Part shown: piece by piece, positions 10,791-22,100 of the stretch
Layout: each line of letters begins with the position of its first letter
How positions within the stretch are numbered: position 1 is the first letter of the stretch
Assembly (NCBI GenBank): GCA_001600095.1
Contig: BCIX01000007.1
Span: forward strand, 868,001 to 932,000
Direction: 5' to 3'
DNA length: 64,000 nt
From: Bullera alba
Taxonomy: Eukaryota; Basidiomycota; Tremellomycetes; Tremellales; Bulleraceae
The notes under the pieces: generated by a model
What the model was told of the DNA's origin: nothing
Databases searched by the model: none
The model's input: the letters and a program-made list of their open reading frames with translations, nothing else
Program-made: the position numbers and the translations under genes

Positions 10791-11295
10791 ACGCTGGATC
10801 AGTAGTGTGAAGTGACTATGGACTACGGCTAGGCTCACCATCAGTACTAGTGGGTGCTTCTGGGGTGTGATGGCGTCGTGTGACAACAAATGGTTTGAGG
10901 CTGTCGACTCTGTCACCAGTGATGCATGATGCATCAGAGAACTAGTACCAAAGGCCGTCACGGCCACGAGCTGGCGAACAACAGTTTCGGCCTTTTTCGC
11001 CCAGAAGGAACGATTGATCCCAAATCCCAATGCTTCCGTTTGATGTGGCGAAGTGCATCAACGACCCCCAAGACGGGTTGTTGTTGTCGTCCCTCCCCAT
11101 CACACTTCACTCTAGCACTGCTCGAGCCGTCTGGTGCGAGAGATGTCGACAATACGACAAAGACGAGACAGCGCAAACAACTTCTCACTCCTGCAATTTG
11201 CATCGTTTGCATTCGAAACTCTTACGATCGCCAGTCACCTAACCAGTTCCAGAGCTCAGCGCTCATACCCGAATGGGCCAGATAAACAAACTGAG
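10791..11295. other. Intergenic, no recognisable feature
   Basis: About 500 bp between paralogue B's promoter and the end of paralogue C. Small open frames on both strands lack any domain or paired exon. It contains the perfect palindrome TGATGCATGATGCATCA near 10919. Confidence 0.3.
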
Positions 11296-12471
11296 CTACG
11301 CCCCAACCGAAATGTACGAGGGCAATTTTACCCCAGTGTCTCGCCACATCTTGCCTTCGGTACCTTGCCTGCTGGTGTGTGTCCAGAAGGCCTTGGAGAG
11401 TCGAGTGACCTGCTCGTTGAGGGCGTCCAATGATCGCTGGTTTTGCTCAGCCGTATTTTGAAGCCATGGGGTTCTGGTGTTGTCCTTGGAGAAATTGGCC
11501 GTTCTGCCCTCACCCGCCTCGCTCTCTGCGTCGCTGTCGGGCGGAGTGAGGATACCGAGATCGAATGGAACTCTGGAACCGCCGGACAAACCCCACTTGG
11601 TGCCGCCGATCCTGTAGATCGGGTAGTCCGTGCCATGGATCTCGATGAATCCGGCGTTGCTTTCTGTGTCGGCTGGGGGTGGTGGTGGGGGAGGAGGCAC
11701 CTCGGATTGCGCTTGTGCAGCGGTGGTGACAGAGGAAGCCTCTTGCTTGATACTGCTGAAGGTCGGCGGTGGAACAGCTCTCGAGGCTGTTCGAACATTT
11801 GGCTCAATAGGCGGTCTCCACAAGCCCAGTCCGCCATCGGTGCCGACGTCCACGAGCCAAGGAACTCCCGCCTCTGTAGCGGGGACGAAGGGACCTTTGG
11901 TCGAGAACACTTGGTCACCCAGCGTCCACTTGCTCCAATGCTTTGGCCCGAGTCGAGTGACGATACCATAGGTCGCGTCGATGAATTCATAGTCAGGCAG
12001 TTGGTAGGTCTGATTCCTCGACTCAGCCTCCTCTTGCAGCTTCTGAAAGAACGAGGCCTCGTCCGGGTGTATCCAGGACCCACCCTGGGCGCCGTGATCG
12101 ATCACATACGATCGGGGCACCACCTCAGCCGTGTGAGGGATTGGACTGAGCATATTGTGGACAATCTCTCCGTCTTCGCAGGTGACGTCCATAAGCTCTT
12201 CCTTCAAGGGATACCTGTCTTGGAGGGTGTAGGGGTCTGTGGTGCCATGCATCACGGAGATCTCCCCATCGAACGACTTGGCCTTCTGGTTGAGCTCGGA
12301 AATGGCTTGATCGGTGACAGATTGATGCCTGCCCTTTCCCCTCCTGTTCTTCTTGTTCGACACTGAAGCGTGTGTTGAGCCAGGAGCCCGCGATTCGCCG
12401 GACGAGTACATTTGACCGTGACGATCATTGTGGTAGTAGGAGGGTCGATGACTGAACGTGGCTGAAGTCAT
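11296..12471 (-). CDS. Tandem-family paralogue C, single-exon protein of unknown function
   Basis: One frame of 391 residues from an ATG at 12471. Same order as paralogue B: a basic stretch (NKKNRRGKGRHQS), LNQKAKSFDGEISV, MLSPIPHTAE, unit B (PRSYVIDHG to SWIHPDEA), VTRLGPKHWSKWTLGD, unit A (AGVPWLVD to LGLWRPP), eight prolines, YPIYRIGGTKWGL and TPPDSDAESEAGE. It lacks about 20 residues of the N-terminal region and has a different C-terminal end from B. Similarity to B continues into the promoter, so these two arose by duplication of a block rather than of the coding region alone. Function unknown; both copies are intact, which argues for selection on the protein. Confidence 0.78.
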   Translation of the reverse strand: MTSATFSHRPSYYHNDRHGQMYSSGESRAPGSTHASVSNKKNRRGKGRHQSVTDQAISELNQKAKSFDGEISVMHGTTDPYTLQDRYPLKEELMDVTCEDGEIVHNMLSPIPHTAEVVPRSYVIDHGAQGGSWIHPDEASFFQKLQEEAESRNQTYQLPDYEFIDATYGIVTRLGPKHWSKWTLGDQVFSTKGPFVPATEAGVPWLVDVGTDGGLGLWRPPIEPNVRTASRAVPPPTFSSIKQEASSVTTAAQAQSEVPPPPPPPPADTESNAGFIEIHGTDYPIYRIGGTKWGLSGGSRVPFDLGILTPPDSDAESEAGEGRTANFSKDNTRTPWLQNTAEQNQRSLDALNEQVTRLSKAFWTHTSRQGTEGKMWRDTGVKLPSYISVGA

Positions 12472-12870
12472 GTTGTTGCGATCAGTCAGGTGGATAGTGG
12501 GAATGGTGATAATATCAGTGGCGAGGGGAAGAACTCGCTCTCCGAAGGGTTTATGTAGCCTTCACATCTTGTAAGGGGGTGATTGTGATTATGAGACGAC
12601 ACGCTTAGTCGTCCCCTTTCAAAGGAAGGGTTGCCAATCTGAATCGTCAATTCGTCATCGATTTTGGGACGTGTTTGATGTCAGGTGTGACCAGGAGACT
12701 AGGGGTATGATGGGCAGAACCCCGGGCTGTCCGCCTTACATCTATGTGTTTCAGTGGTGGCTTCTTGCGATCGTGGGCGATCATGGGCGAGGGGGATATA
12801 TGAGGCATNAGAAGCATCAGTGAAACGATCGGCGAGCACAAAGAGCCAGATGAGCATGTCTCGGGGAGAT
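12472..12870 (-). promoter_or_regulatory. Duplicated promoter of paralogue C
   Basis: Counterpart of 10430-10790, with GGCTACATAAACCCTT, the block GTCCCCTTTCAAAGGA at 12611-12626, GCCAATCTG and TTCTTGCGATCGTGGG. A short extra stretch (GATCATGGGCGAG) makes a local tandem here. One base is undetermined (n at 12809). The remaining 12871-13118 shows nothing except the start of the next duplicated block. Confidence 0.55.
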
Positions 12871-13118
12871 AGTGACACGCTGAGTATTGGTGCGAGCTGA
12901 CGCTTCGAGAGCCATTGTGGTGTATCGAGAGTATCCCCCTATATCTGCCAGTTCTCAGTCCGGTTCGCTCGACATCATGCCTAAGTCAAGTTTCACTCTG
13001 TCCTGCATGATGGTTATGTACAGCTCCAATACTCGTACTGATTCTGGATTTCCCGGAAACCACTCCGTTAGACGGTCAATATCAACACTCCCTCAAGTCA
13101 TTCGTTGCCTGATACCAC

Positions 13119-14410
13119 TCAAGCCACGGCGCTGAACGCGGGTCTGTAGGAGTTCATCGGGCGAGAGGCCTGCGAGAAATTGCACGAAGGCTGGCTGCGA
13201 TTCACCGTGTTGAGCATGCTCTTGATATCATCAAGTGTGAACGCAGAGCGGCTCGCGACTGACGGTTGCGACACTTGAGGTCTGGCCTGAGAGAAAGCGG
13301 GTCGAGAGGCAGCAGATGAAGCGCTCGTGTTTGTCTTGTTCTTCTTCCTCGATTTGGGCTTCAGATTGGACATGGTCGGGGCGGCCGTGCTGGATACTGG
13401 CTCGAAGGCGTGAGAATGACCCTGGGATACGTCGCTAGGAGCGAAGTGTACCGCTCTGGGACACCCCGGAGCGGATCGAGGGATCGACTCAGGGATTGGC
13501 TTGGAGAAAGTCTCGATTGAAGCAGTTTGTTCCTCAGTGCAGATCTCTTGGTTGTCCGTGAAGACGGCCTCGCTCGGAGTCCATCCAACGGGCTTCTTGA
13601 CGGCATCCCAGTCGATGAGCTTCGTGCCGTGGCGGGAGTAGCCAACGGTAGAGGGCTTCGACTCAAGCGCCATGGGCTTCTCCTCTGGATAATCTGGTCG
13701 GGGGACCCAGCTGGCGAAGCCGAGCTCCCGGTTGGTGACTTGTAAAGCGTAACTGCGGCCATCGGGGTGGAAGGGCTGATCGAAGGGGACGATGAGACTT
13801 TCGAATTCGAACAGTTGATCGGTTCGCACGCTGGCAGCACGTGTGTCGCTCGATACCATTTGTCCCCATGGATCGACAATGACCACATCGTCATCGTGCA
13901 CTTGGTGGGGGTTGGATGTTTCCACGGGCGCAACCCATCGACCTGTAGCCGTCTCCGCGAGCCAAGGTTCGCCTTGGGAGTTGAAAGGTTGGTGCTTGGG
14001 CATCAGGTGTGGGCGAAGTGATCCATCGACGCAAGCGGTCCAACTGAGTTTCTCTGCGGAAGACGGACGAACCGCTCCGAGGCTGTAGAGCGGGATTTCT
14101 CCGCCGTCTTTGGTGGCAATCGTCATCAGAGGGTTGACGCCGGAGGGTGGGACATCACTCTAAGAATGGTAGTCAGTCATTGCTGGCATGAGGACCGGTG
14201 TGCAGCCCAGCTCTAGGATATGCTACAACTCACGCCTTGGGCTGCGGCTCCGACTTTGCTCCATAACTTGCTGAGCTCGACTGATCGCTCAGGGAACGAC
14301 TCCAGGAGCTTGTTGAAGTTCCTCACAGCATTGTCATCGACCGGAGGTTGAGTTGAGACTGTGCTCTTCATGTCCAAGGATATAAGAGGAGGGGCGAATT
14401 GTGGTGACAT
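13119..14410 (-). CDS. Tandem-family paralogue D, unknown function
   Basis: Two exons (14234-14410, 13119-14159), 405 residues; the ATG at 14410 opens the first exon. Exon 1 ends in FNKLLESFPERSVELSKLW. Exon 2 begins with MTIATKDGGEIPLYSLGAV and SWTACVDGSLRPH, then unit A (PFNSQGEPWLAE to TGRWVAP), VDPWGQMVSSDTR, unit B (VPFDQPFHPDGRSYALQV to ASWVPRPDYPEEK) and KPVGWTPSEAVF. A basic KPKSRKKNK patch and a Ser/Ala-rich tail ending FSQASRPMNSYRPAFSAVA complete it. It is about as similar to E as two recent duplicates, and more distantly related to A, B and C. The intron is phase 0 after ~59 residues, as in A and E. No known domain is recognised. The spacing suggests several short Trp/Gly modules on a flexible chain. 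Confidence 0.76.
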
Positions 14411-14800
14411 GGTTGATTCTGCGTGGGGTAGGTGTTAGCGGCAAGAAAAGCATGAAGCGACACTTGGGGGGATATATACCCCTCAGCTCACCTGGCTTTG
14501 ATGTTTGCGATCGAGCAGAAAATGACCATCCTTTGACAGAGTTCCCATGACACATCAGAAGCCTCGGCGCGAGGCTTCGGTCCATATCGCCACATGCACT
14601 TTGGCGCGAAGGTGTTGCGAGGTGTTTCAAGAGGAGGAAATGGGTAGGCGTCATACACTATATCATGGCTAAGATAAGCACGGCTGAGAAAGGACAATGG
14701 ATGGGGAGAATGAGGGTGTAGATCGCGCTGAATACTGGTCTTGATGCGTTTCGAATACGAGGGTGATCGAGGACGAGGGTGATCGAGGAAGAGTAATCTG
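14411..14800 (-). promoter_or_regulatory. Duplicated promoter of paralogue D with inverted repeat
   Basis: Sequence shared with 16481-16830. It carries a GGTATATAT element (minus strand, near 14470-14480) just upstream of a likely 5'-leader intron ending CACGCAG. A perfect 9-bp inverted repeat GAAGCCTCG/CGAGGCTTC sits at 14558-14578. In paralogue E the same site (16625-16645) has decayed to eight-base arms with a mismatch. Gap 14801-15154 shows no gene; its right part begins the second duplicated block (15019). Confidence 0.5.
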
Positions 14801-15154
14801 GCATATATATGACCTCGTCTGTCCTTCTGCAGGGGTGAAGGCGCTAATGAGTTTGGTGCTTGGTGTCTGAGCTCTCGAGGTTGGTGAGAGCCTTAAGCAA
14901 TAGTCGACAAGTATCGCAGTATCGTAGTTGGCCATCCCTTCATCACACTCGCAAGGCGGGTTTCCAAGCCACATGTGACTGAGCGGCGCTACAGTACCCA
15001 GGAACAGACTCTTAGCTAGTCAAATTTTCACTCTGTCCTGCATGATGGCTATGTACAGCTCCAGTACTCGTACTGAACATTGGGATCCCGAAAACTACGC
15101 CGTTAGAAGGTCAATGTCCCCGCCGCTTATCAGGTAATCGTCTCCCGGTATCGC

Positions 15155-16480
15155 TCAGGCCACGGCGCTGAACGCGGATCTGTACGAGTCCATTGGGCGA
15201 GAGGCCTGTGAGAAATTGCACGTAGACTGTTTGGAACCTCTCGCCGCATTGATAATATAGGTGAGATCATCAAGGGTCAACTCAGTCTGACCTTTCTTGG
15301 CGACGGATGGTTGGGATGCTTGGGGGTTGACCTGCGAGAAAGCGGGTCGAGAGGCGGAAGTTGAAGCAATCGTGCTTTTCTTGTTCCTCTTCGACTGCTT
15401 GACGTTGGACTTTGCGGTCGTGGCTGTGCTGGGTGCCGGCTCGCAGGCGTGAGAGTGCCCCGTGGAATCGTTGCTCGAAGCGAAGTGTACCGTTCTGTGA
15501 TGCCCGGGAGCGGAGTGAGGGATCGGTTCGGGAGCTGGCTTCGAGAAAGTCTCGATTGAGGTGGTAGGTTCATCCGTGCAGATCTCTTGGTCGACCGTGA
15601 AGACGACCTCGCTTGGAGTCCAACCAACGGGTTTCCTGACGGAATCCCAGTCGATGAGCTTCTTGCCGTCGGTGGTGTAGCCAACCGTGGAGGGCGTGGA
15701 GTTGTGCGCCATGGGCTTCTCCTCCGGGTAATCTGGTCGTGGGATCCAATCAGCAAATCCAAGATCCGAGTCGGTCACTTGCAAAGCGTAGGTAAGGCCG
15801 TTGGGGTGGAAGGGCTGATCCTTGGGAACGATCAGACTGCCGTATTTAAGACCGTGAAGTCGCTCGGTGGGTACGCTGACGACGCGTGTGTCGCTTGATA
15901 CCATTTGTCCCCATGGGTCGACGAAGATCACGTCGTCGACGTCCGCTGGGTCCGGGTTGGACGGATCGACGGGCGCAACCCATCGACCTGTGGCCGTCTC
16001 CAAGGGCCAAGGGTTACCTTCCGAGTCGAAAGGTTGATGACCGGGCACTGGGTGCGGGCGAAGGGATCCGTCGGCGCAAGTGGTCCAACTGAGCTTCTTT
16101 GCGGAAGACGGACCGACCGCTCCGAGGCTGTAGAGAGGGATACCCCCTCCGTCTTTGGTGGCAATGGTCATCAGAGGGCGGACGCCGGTGGATGGGATAG
16201 CACTCTAAGGCTGGTAGTCAGTCACTGCTGGCATGAAGAACGGGTGTCTAGACCAGCTCTTGCTACTACTCACGGCTTGGGCAGCGGCTCCGACTTTGTT
16301 CCATAAGTCGCTGAGCTCGGTTGATCGATCGGGGAATAACTTCAGCAGTCTGTTGAATTTCTCCACTGTCTCGGCATTCACTCCAGAATGAGAGGAGACA
16401 CGGCTCTTCGAGCCCGAGGATGTCGGGGGAGGGGCGAAGAATGACTTCGCTGGCTCTGCGGGAGGATTGTATAGCAACAT
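15155..16480 (-). CDS. Tandem-family paralogue E, unknown function
   Basis: Two exons (16274-16480, 15155-16204), 418 residues. It follows paralogue D almost segment by segment: FNRLLKLFPDRSTELSDLW in exon 1; MTIATKDGGGIPLYSLGAV, SWTTCADGSLRPH, PWPLETATGRWVAP, VDPWGQMVSSDTR, DQPFHPNGLTYALQV, DWIPRPDYPEEK and KPVGWTPSEVVF in exon 2; the ending is FSQASRPMDSYRSAFSAVA. The N-terminal ~20 residues differ from D. Introns are at the same place and phase. All segments typical of the family are present and uninterrupted, so it appears functional. Nothing indicates a signal peptide or membrane anchor; location is unknown. Confidence 0.76.
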
Positions 16481-16830
16481 CGTTCGTTCTGGAGAGGTTA
16501 GGTGTTAGTGGCAAGGGCGACATGAAGTGTTTCCCAGAGGAATATATACCCTTTGACTCACCTCACATTGATCAACGCGATCGACCGGATAATCATCCTT
16601 TGACCGATTCTCCATGTCGCATTAGAAGCCTCAACGCGAGGTTTCGGTCGATATCGCCATATGTACTTTGTTGCGAAGGTGTTTCGAGGGAAGCACGATC
16701 TATGCGTCATACACTCTACTTTAGCCAAGATGAGCACGGGTGAGAAAGGACAATGGATGGCCAGAATGAAAATGTAGGTTGCGCTGAATAGTGATTTTGT
16801 CGCGTTTCGATCGAGAACGAGCGATGGCGC
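16481..16830 (-). promoter_or_regulatory. Duplicated promoter of paralogue E
   Basis: Counterpart of 14411-14800: GGGTATATATTCC (minus strand), a likely leader intron ending CCTCTCCAG shortly before the ATG, the degenerate inverted repeat at 16625-16645, CATACACT and GAGAAAGGACAATGGATGG. Confidence 0.5.
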
Positions 16831-19175
16831 ATTCGCGAAGCCTTATCCTACTGCTGCAAAGGGTCAACGCGCTATAGGGAGCTTCATGCCAGCTACGTGT
16901 CTGACCAGCAACTACCGGGATCGCAATAGAGATTAGATGTGTAGAGTGTGGTGACCCTCTGTCGCCGACGCCATGGATGCGACCGGCTTTGACCTTTCCA
17001 GTGCTGATATGGACCACATCCCTCAAGATGAACGGCTTCGCGTGCGAGGTGCTCGAATGTCCCAATAATGACAAGTGTCTGCGTACATGCCAATGATGCC
17101 AGAATCGTATGATTGCTGACGTGGACAAGTGCGGTACGAGGGCGAGATCGTATCATCTGACTATGCTTCTCCAATCACTTGGCCTCGAGCAGCATCGAGC
17201 CCTCGATTGGACCCGATTGGACCTGTCTGGCCGGCGTTGTTCGCTTCCGGCCTCCCGCTGCTTCTTGACTGCATCGTAGTCGCAGGTAGTCGCGTCGTCG
17301 AGTGCCAAACTGTGCCAAACCTTGCGAGACCCATGCTGTACCGCCGTCTTGGACACACACTCTAGCAGACTTTAGCCCTCTGTAGCCGTTCTGCGCCATG
17401 TGCTCCTGTCGCCATGTGGGTGACTCTGATTGACATCTGGAATTCGGATTCGGAGGAGGCCTACAGACGTAAACCTAATACGATTTACCCAAAGCGGAAA
17501 TAAGCGAGCGGTGCAATTAATCTGATTAGCGAGAGGTCGCTATGGACACTGGGGGGAGCTGGTATGCTCGAGTCAATTTTACAGCGACGTGGCGAGCAGC
17601 ACTAGCAGCATAGCGAGAGGACCTGTGAGGGTAGAGTTAGAGTACCGCTGAGATCCGATAACACATCGATTCGACATCCTCATCCTCATCTCCTCAGATC
17701 TCCTTGACTACGCCCAGCACCGCTAAAAGGTGGGATCGAGGCTAGAGCGCTAGAGTCTGGAAACTTCCGCCGCCGGCTAAAAACAGTGCTAGAGTCGCTG
17801 CGTTACTGCTAAAGCCTCCGACGTCGCCATACCACCAAGTCTGCGTGCATCAACATCATCACACCATCGCATACATCCCAGTCCAGACCAACTGAGATCA
17901 GGTCAACAACGACTGTCCACCACATCACATCCTGTGCATACCAGCCACAAATCCAACCTATACCGCTGGACGGGGACGACCGAGGCCGAACGTTCAACAA
18001 TAGCTACAGCATCCCAACTTGCGACATACCCCGCATCATCACACTAGATCACGCGGTCAACGGACCATCGTTGCGGCGCAGCCAGCTCCCAGAGTATCCA
18101 TCAATCCACCACTATCGACTGGACTCGACCGGGCTCAGTGTAGGACTACCGCCAGTTGCCCATACCCTCGCTGCCCGAAGGATCTGCCGTTTCGGATTGG
18201 TCTAGTCATCCAGACAAACACATACCAATCGTCAATCTCAACGTACATCACCGCTAGCAGCTGCAGTCGCTGTCCCACGGGAAAAGATTGGAAGACCCCC
18301 TTTGCATTACTGCTCATCGACACTCCACACCCCGGTTATCACCACTATAGAGCATATCAAAGGAAGGGGACACCACACTACACCACAACTTTCCACACGC
18401 TGCCCCACCTCGCTCATCAAGTCTCGACTTTGTGAGACGTGCACCACTTGAAAGGAGGGCACTCATAACGACCCCTACTCTACCCGAGCTTGCGACAACC
18501 CTTCACGACAACCAACTTCCCTTGCCTGCTGTCACCTTGGGCTTATCGCTTGAAACGCTCGCTTGTGCATTCTTAAACACGAGATCTGTTCTGCCGGGAG
18601 GAGGACGCAAACGAGGAGCAGGACTCGGCCATTGTCCTACCGGCCTGAACCCAACCACCTTCAACCGATCGAAAATAGAGACCTTCTTTCAATGCCACCA
18701 CTGAAACCCACGCTTGAAAGTCTCTTCTGAGCCAGCCCACGTACTCGTCAGTACACGCATTCGGGCGTAGGCGGTGCAGTAGGTGAAAAGAGGGGACAAG
18801 TCTCATTCCCCATCACGAAAACGACGGCTTGAAACGATCACTAGTAGGCTTCCACGCACTTGTGCGCGTTTCTACAGGTGAGTCATACCGAGGCCTTCTA
18901 GCACATCCAACTCTGTCATCCCAGTCATGTTTAAATCAGGATACGGGAGGTCCTCAAAACCCACCGCCCCCATGATACACATCCATCGGCCACCCCTTGT
19001 ACCACGCTGACACCTGCACAGGGTCGCCAGGACCCTCATTACCCCCAGGCGGACGTGACCATACCACATACACATATACGACAACCAGTGGTGTGAGCGA
19101 CCGGTCGCTCACCCACTTCCTCCCTTTCCTCCCACACCCTACCCCCTTCACACTGGCTAGAGCTGGCTGCAGGAC
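16831..19175. other. Long intergenic region and probable 5' leader of the Ran1-like kinase
   Basis: 2.3 kb without a supported gene. 17722-17815 has six copies of GCTA[AG]A, and two inverted copies lie near 17362-17376. From ~17820 the sequence becomes C/A-rich, resembling a long leader. It has several upstream ATG frames (18019, 18432, 18997) and a candidate leader-intron donor AGGTGAGT at 18878. The CTGCAG directly before the ATG at 19176 could be the acceptor. No tRNA or known element seen. Confidence 0.35.
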
Positions 19176-22100
19176 ATGTCCAGCGAGCATGCGAGCTCTC
19201 CTCGCAGAGGACTCACTCATCAACCTCCGCCCAGTGGACCATCCTCACCTCGACATACCAGAGTGTCGATTGCTTCTCGCTTGCCGAGCTTCTCCGAGAA
19301 CGAGAGTCGGTCTACCAATGTCGTCCTCGGCTTTAGTCCCCCTCCAACCGCAGGGTTACAACCTCTGCCCGAGGCAACGCCGAGTTCACCCAAACCCGGT
19401 CTGAACCTCGCTTCGACAAACTTCAAACTCGCCCATCTTTCACCTCAACTGTCTACACCCATCGAACAGACTTTCCCGAATGTGTTTCACGAACCGCCCT
19501 CGTCGTCACCCCGGCATTTTGGCCACAGGCAGGAAGCCTCATCACCCAAGCCTGCCGACTTTCCACCTCGTTCCCGCCGGAACTCTGCGGCCATTGTCTC
19601 CATCTCGCTCTCATCCCGCTCGCGGTCGAGAACGCCTAGGGGTTCCAATGCTCCACTACCCGGTCAAGGGAGCGGAAATGTCACTCCGAGCAAAGGCGCC
19701 AACCTTACGCCAAAGAACGACGATGCGACTTTGGCTCCAGGCAAAGACGTGTTGGTGCAAATGGGCAACGATGTCCGCAGGATCAACTCGTGGACAGCTA
19801 ACGACGCTCTGGACGACTGGCAGCCTACTGGAGGATTGCTGCTAGACGAGGAGGAGGACCAAGAAAGATGGGACGACGAAGACGATTACGCCTCTGATGA
19901 CGGGAGAAAGGTTGAAGATATCTTGCCAAAGGGCACCTTGTTCGGTGAGGGCTTGACTTTCCAGGACGAAGTGATCAGAGCTGCGGTCGGACGATTGAAC
20001 GGCAGCAAAGGCGACGATGCGGGGACACCCCTTCGAAGAGGTGGAAGTGAAGCGCCCAAGGCGCTCCGCGGTCAGCCTGGCGTCGGCGTCAGAGGACCGA
20101 AGAAGGTGTACGAGGTCGTCAGGCAATTGGGTTCCGGAAGTTATGCCGTTGTGTATCTGGTCCGCGAGAAGAGCGGTAGGAGGAGGGAATATGGTGAGTA
20201 AACTTGACCATGAATAATGGCTGACTTTTCAGCCCTCAAATGCTTGAGCAAACAAGATCTCACAGAGGAGCAGATCGAAACACAGCTATTTGAAGCAATG
20301 ATCCATTTGTCATTACCCATCCACAAGAACATTGTCACCCTGCATCAAACTCTGCAAACGAACAAGTGGTTGTTCCTCATGCTGGAACTATGCCCCGGAG
20401 AGGATCTGTGAGTGGCCCTTGAAGATGGACCGTGCTGATGTAAAGTTTCTTCTGGTTGGAGAAATCTAGAGACGCTTCGCCTCCGCCTGCCAATGCCCAT
20501 CTTGAAGATAATCACCCAGTGTCATCCTCGAAATTCTCCTCGTCCTCGATCCCATTCTCTTCGTCGCAACTGTTTTCAGGACTAAACTCGCATTTCTCCT
20601 CGTCCCCACATACCGGTTTCACCCATGGCTCGTACAGTGCCTCGCCGGCGTCATTACTATTTGCCCATAACAACAATCATTCATCACCCCATTTCGCCCC
20701 CTCACAAACGCCACCCACACCGAGCCTCCTTTCCGCCTTTTCGGCAAACACCCTACTTTCCTCCCGACGACTTCGACTCATCGCATCCATGTTCAGCCAG
20801 ATGTGCGAGGCTGTCGCCGTGTGTCACGAGGCCGGTGTCAGTCATCGAGATATCAAGCCGGAAAACTTCATCTGCTGCGATTCCGTCGAGCTCGAGACCT
20901 CGGCGCTTGAAGACACGGACAACATGGACTTTGGACCCCAAGCAAAGAGAAAGGTGATTGTCAAGCTCACCGACTTTGGCCTCTCTACCACGGAAGAGGA
21001 CAGCGGGGACGTCGAATGCGGGAGTAAACCATACATGTCGTACGGTGAGTAGTAGCTGCAGAGGCTGCCCTTGGTAGACACAGCTGACCAATTTTAGAAT
21101 GCCGAAACAACTTGGGACCCACGTACTACCCCCCCGCGGCCGACGTCTGGTCTTTGGGCATTGTCCTCATCAACATGCTCTTCCATCGAAACCCATGGAA
21201 AGACCCGACTCCTGGCGATCCCAACTTTGACAACTTCCTTCGCGACCCCACTGGCTTCCTCTTGGCAAAGTTTAACGGGATTGGCAAAGAGGTTGGATCG
21301 TATCTCGCCTGTCATGTGCTCTGCACGGAGGTCGAGGATAGAGTCACCGCAAAGGACTTTGGAATTTGGGTCAAGAATCTGCCAGAGATGATTGGAGGAA
21401 GAAAGGCTGTTCATCAATTGAGAATGGCCAAACTCGAGTCTCACCGTCCCCACAACATAACCACTGGCTTCGCCAACGCTCACGACTTGTTCGTCAAATC
21501 GCCAATCGAGGTGTCGGATCAACAGCGCAAAGCTTCTACTTCAGCATTGACTTCAACCGCGCCAATGCTGTCTCAACTTCCCCCGCCCACGGCTCTGGCG
21601 TATACTCTACCTACACCCGACTTGATCTCAGAAGACAGTGCGGATCCGGACGAGATGAAGTCTGCGACGACAGTCGACGAACAGCCCACTCCGGCGGACA
21701 CACATTCGTATCCCTCTCCTGTGGAGAACGACAATGGATCGGAGATTGGCGAATCCAACGCCGCCGCCCGAGACCCTTCCGAGTCGAGATCGCTGTCGAC
21801 GCACAAGAGGCGCAAGAGGGGTGTCCGGAAGGGAAAAGCCGCTCAAGCTGCCCTTGCCGCTGCGTCCTCCGAGCCCAGTACGGAAGATAAGCCGACTCAA
21901 GCGGAGAAAGACGCTATGCTGCGAGAACTCGCCGCAGCGTCTCAGACTCTGGCGAGAGATTTGTCGAAACATACGAGGTCGACTGGAAGCGAGATCGACC
22001 CGAACGATAGGTACGATTTCCCCCCACTCGGCACTACCCCTTCTCAGGTGGCACAGGCCAAGAAGTCAAAGTGGAAAGACCTGATGAAGGGCTCTGCCAA

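Larger units (their letters stand above)
9122..12870 (-). repeat. Segmental duplication: paralogue B block and paralogue C block
   Basis: 9122-10790 and 11296-12870 each hold one gene plus about 360 bp of upstream sequence in the same order and orientation. Coding similarity is moderate and promoter blocks are locally identical, so the event is older than the D/E duplication next door. Confidence 0.7.
12985..16830 (-). repeat. Segmental tandem duplication: paralogue D block and paralogue E block
   Basis: 12985 to ~14790 and 15019 to ~16826 (period 2.03 kb) match through the 3' flank (TTTCACTCTGTCCTGCATGA in both), the whole gene and ~400 bp of promoter. Breakpoints lie near 12985/15019 and in the region of GATCGAG repeats near 14760/16810. 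Confidence 0.8.
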
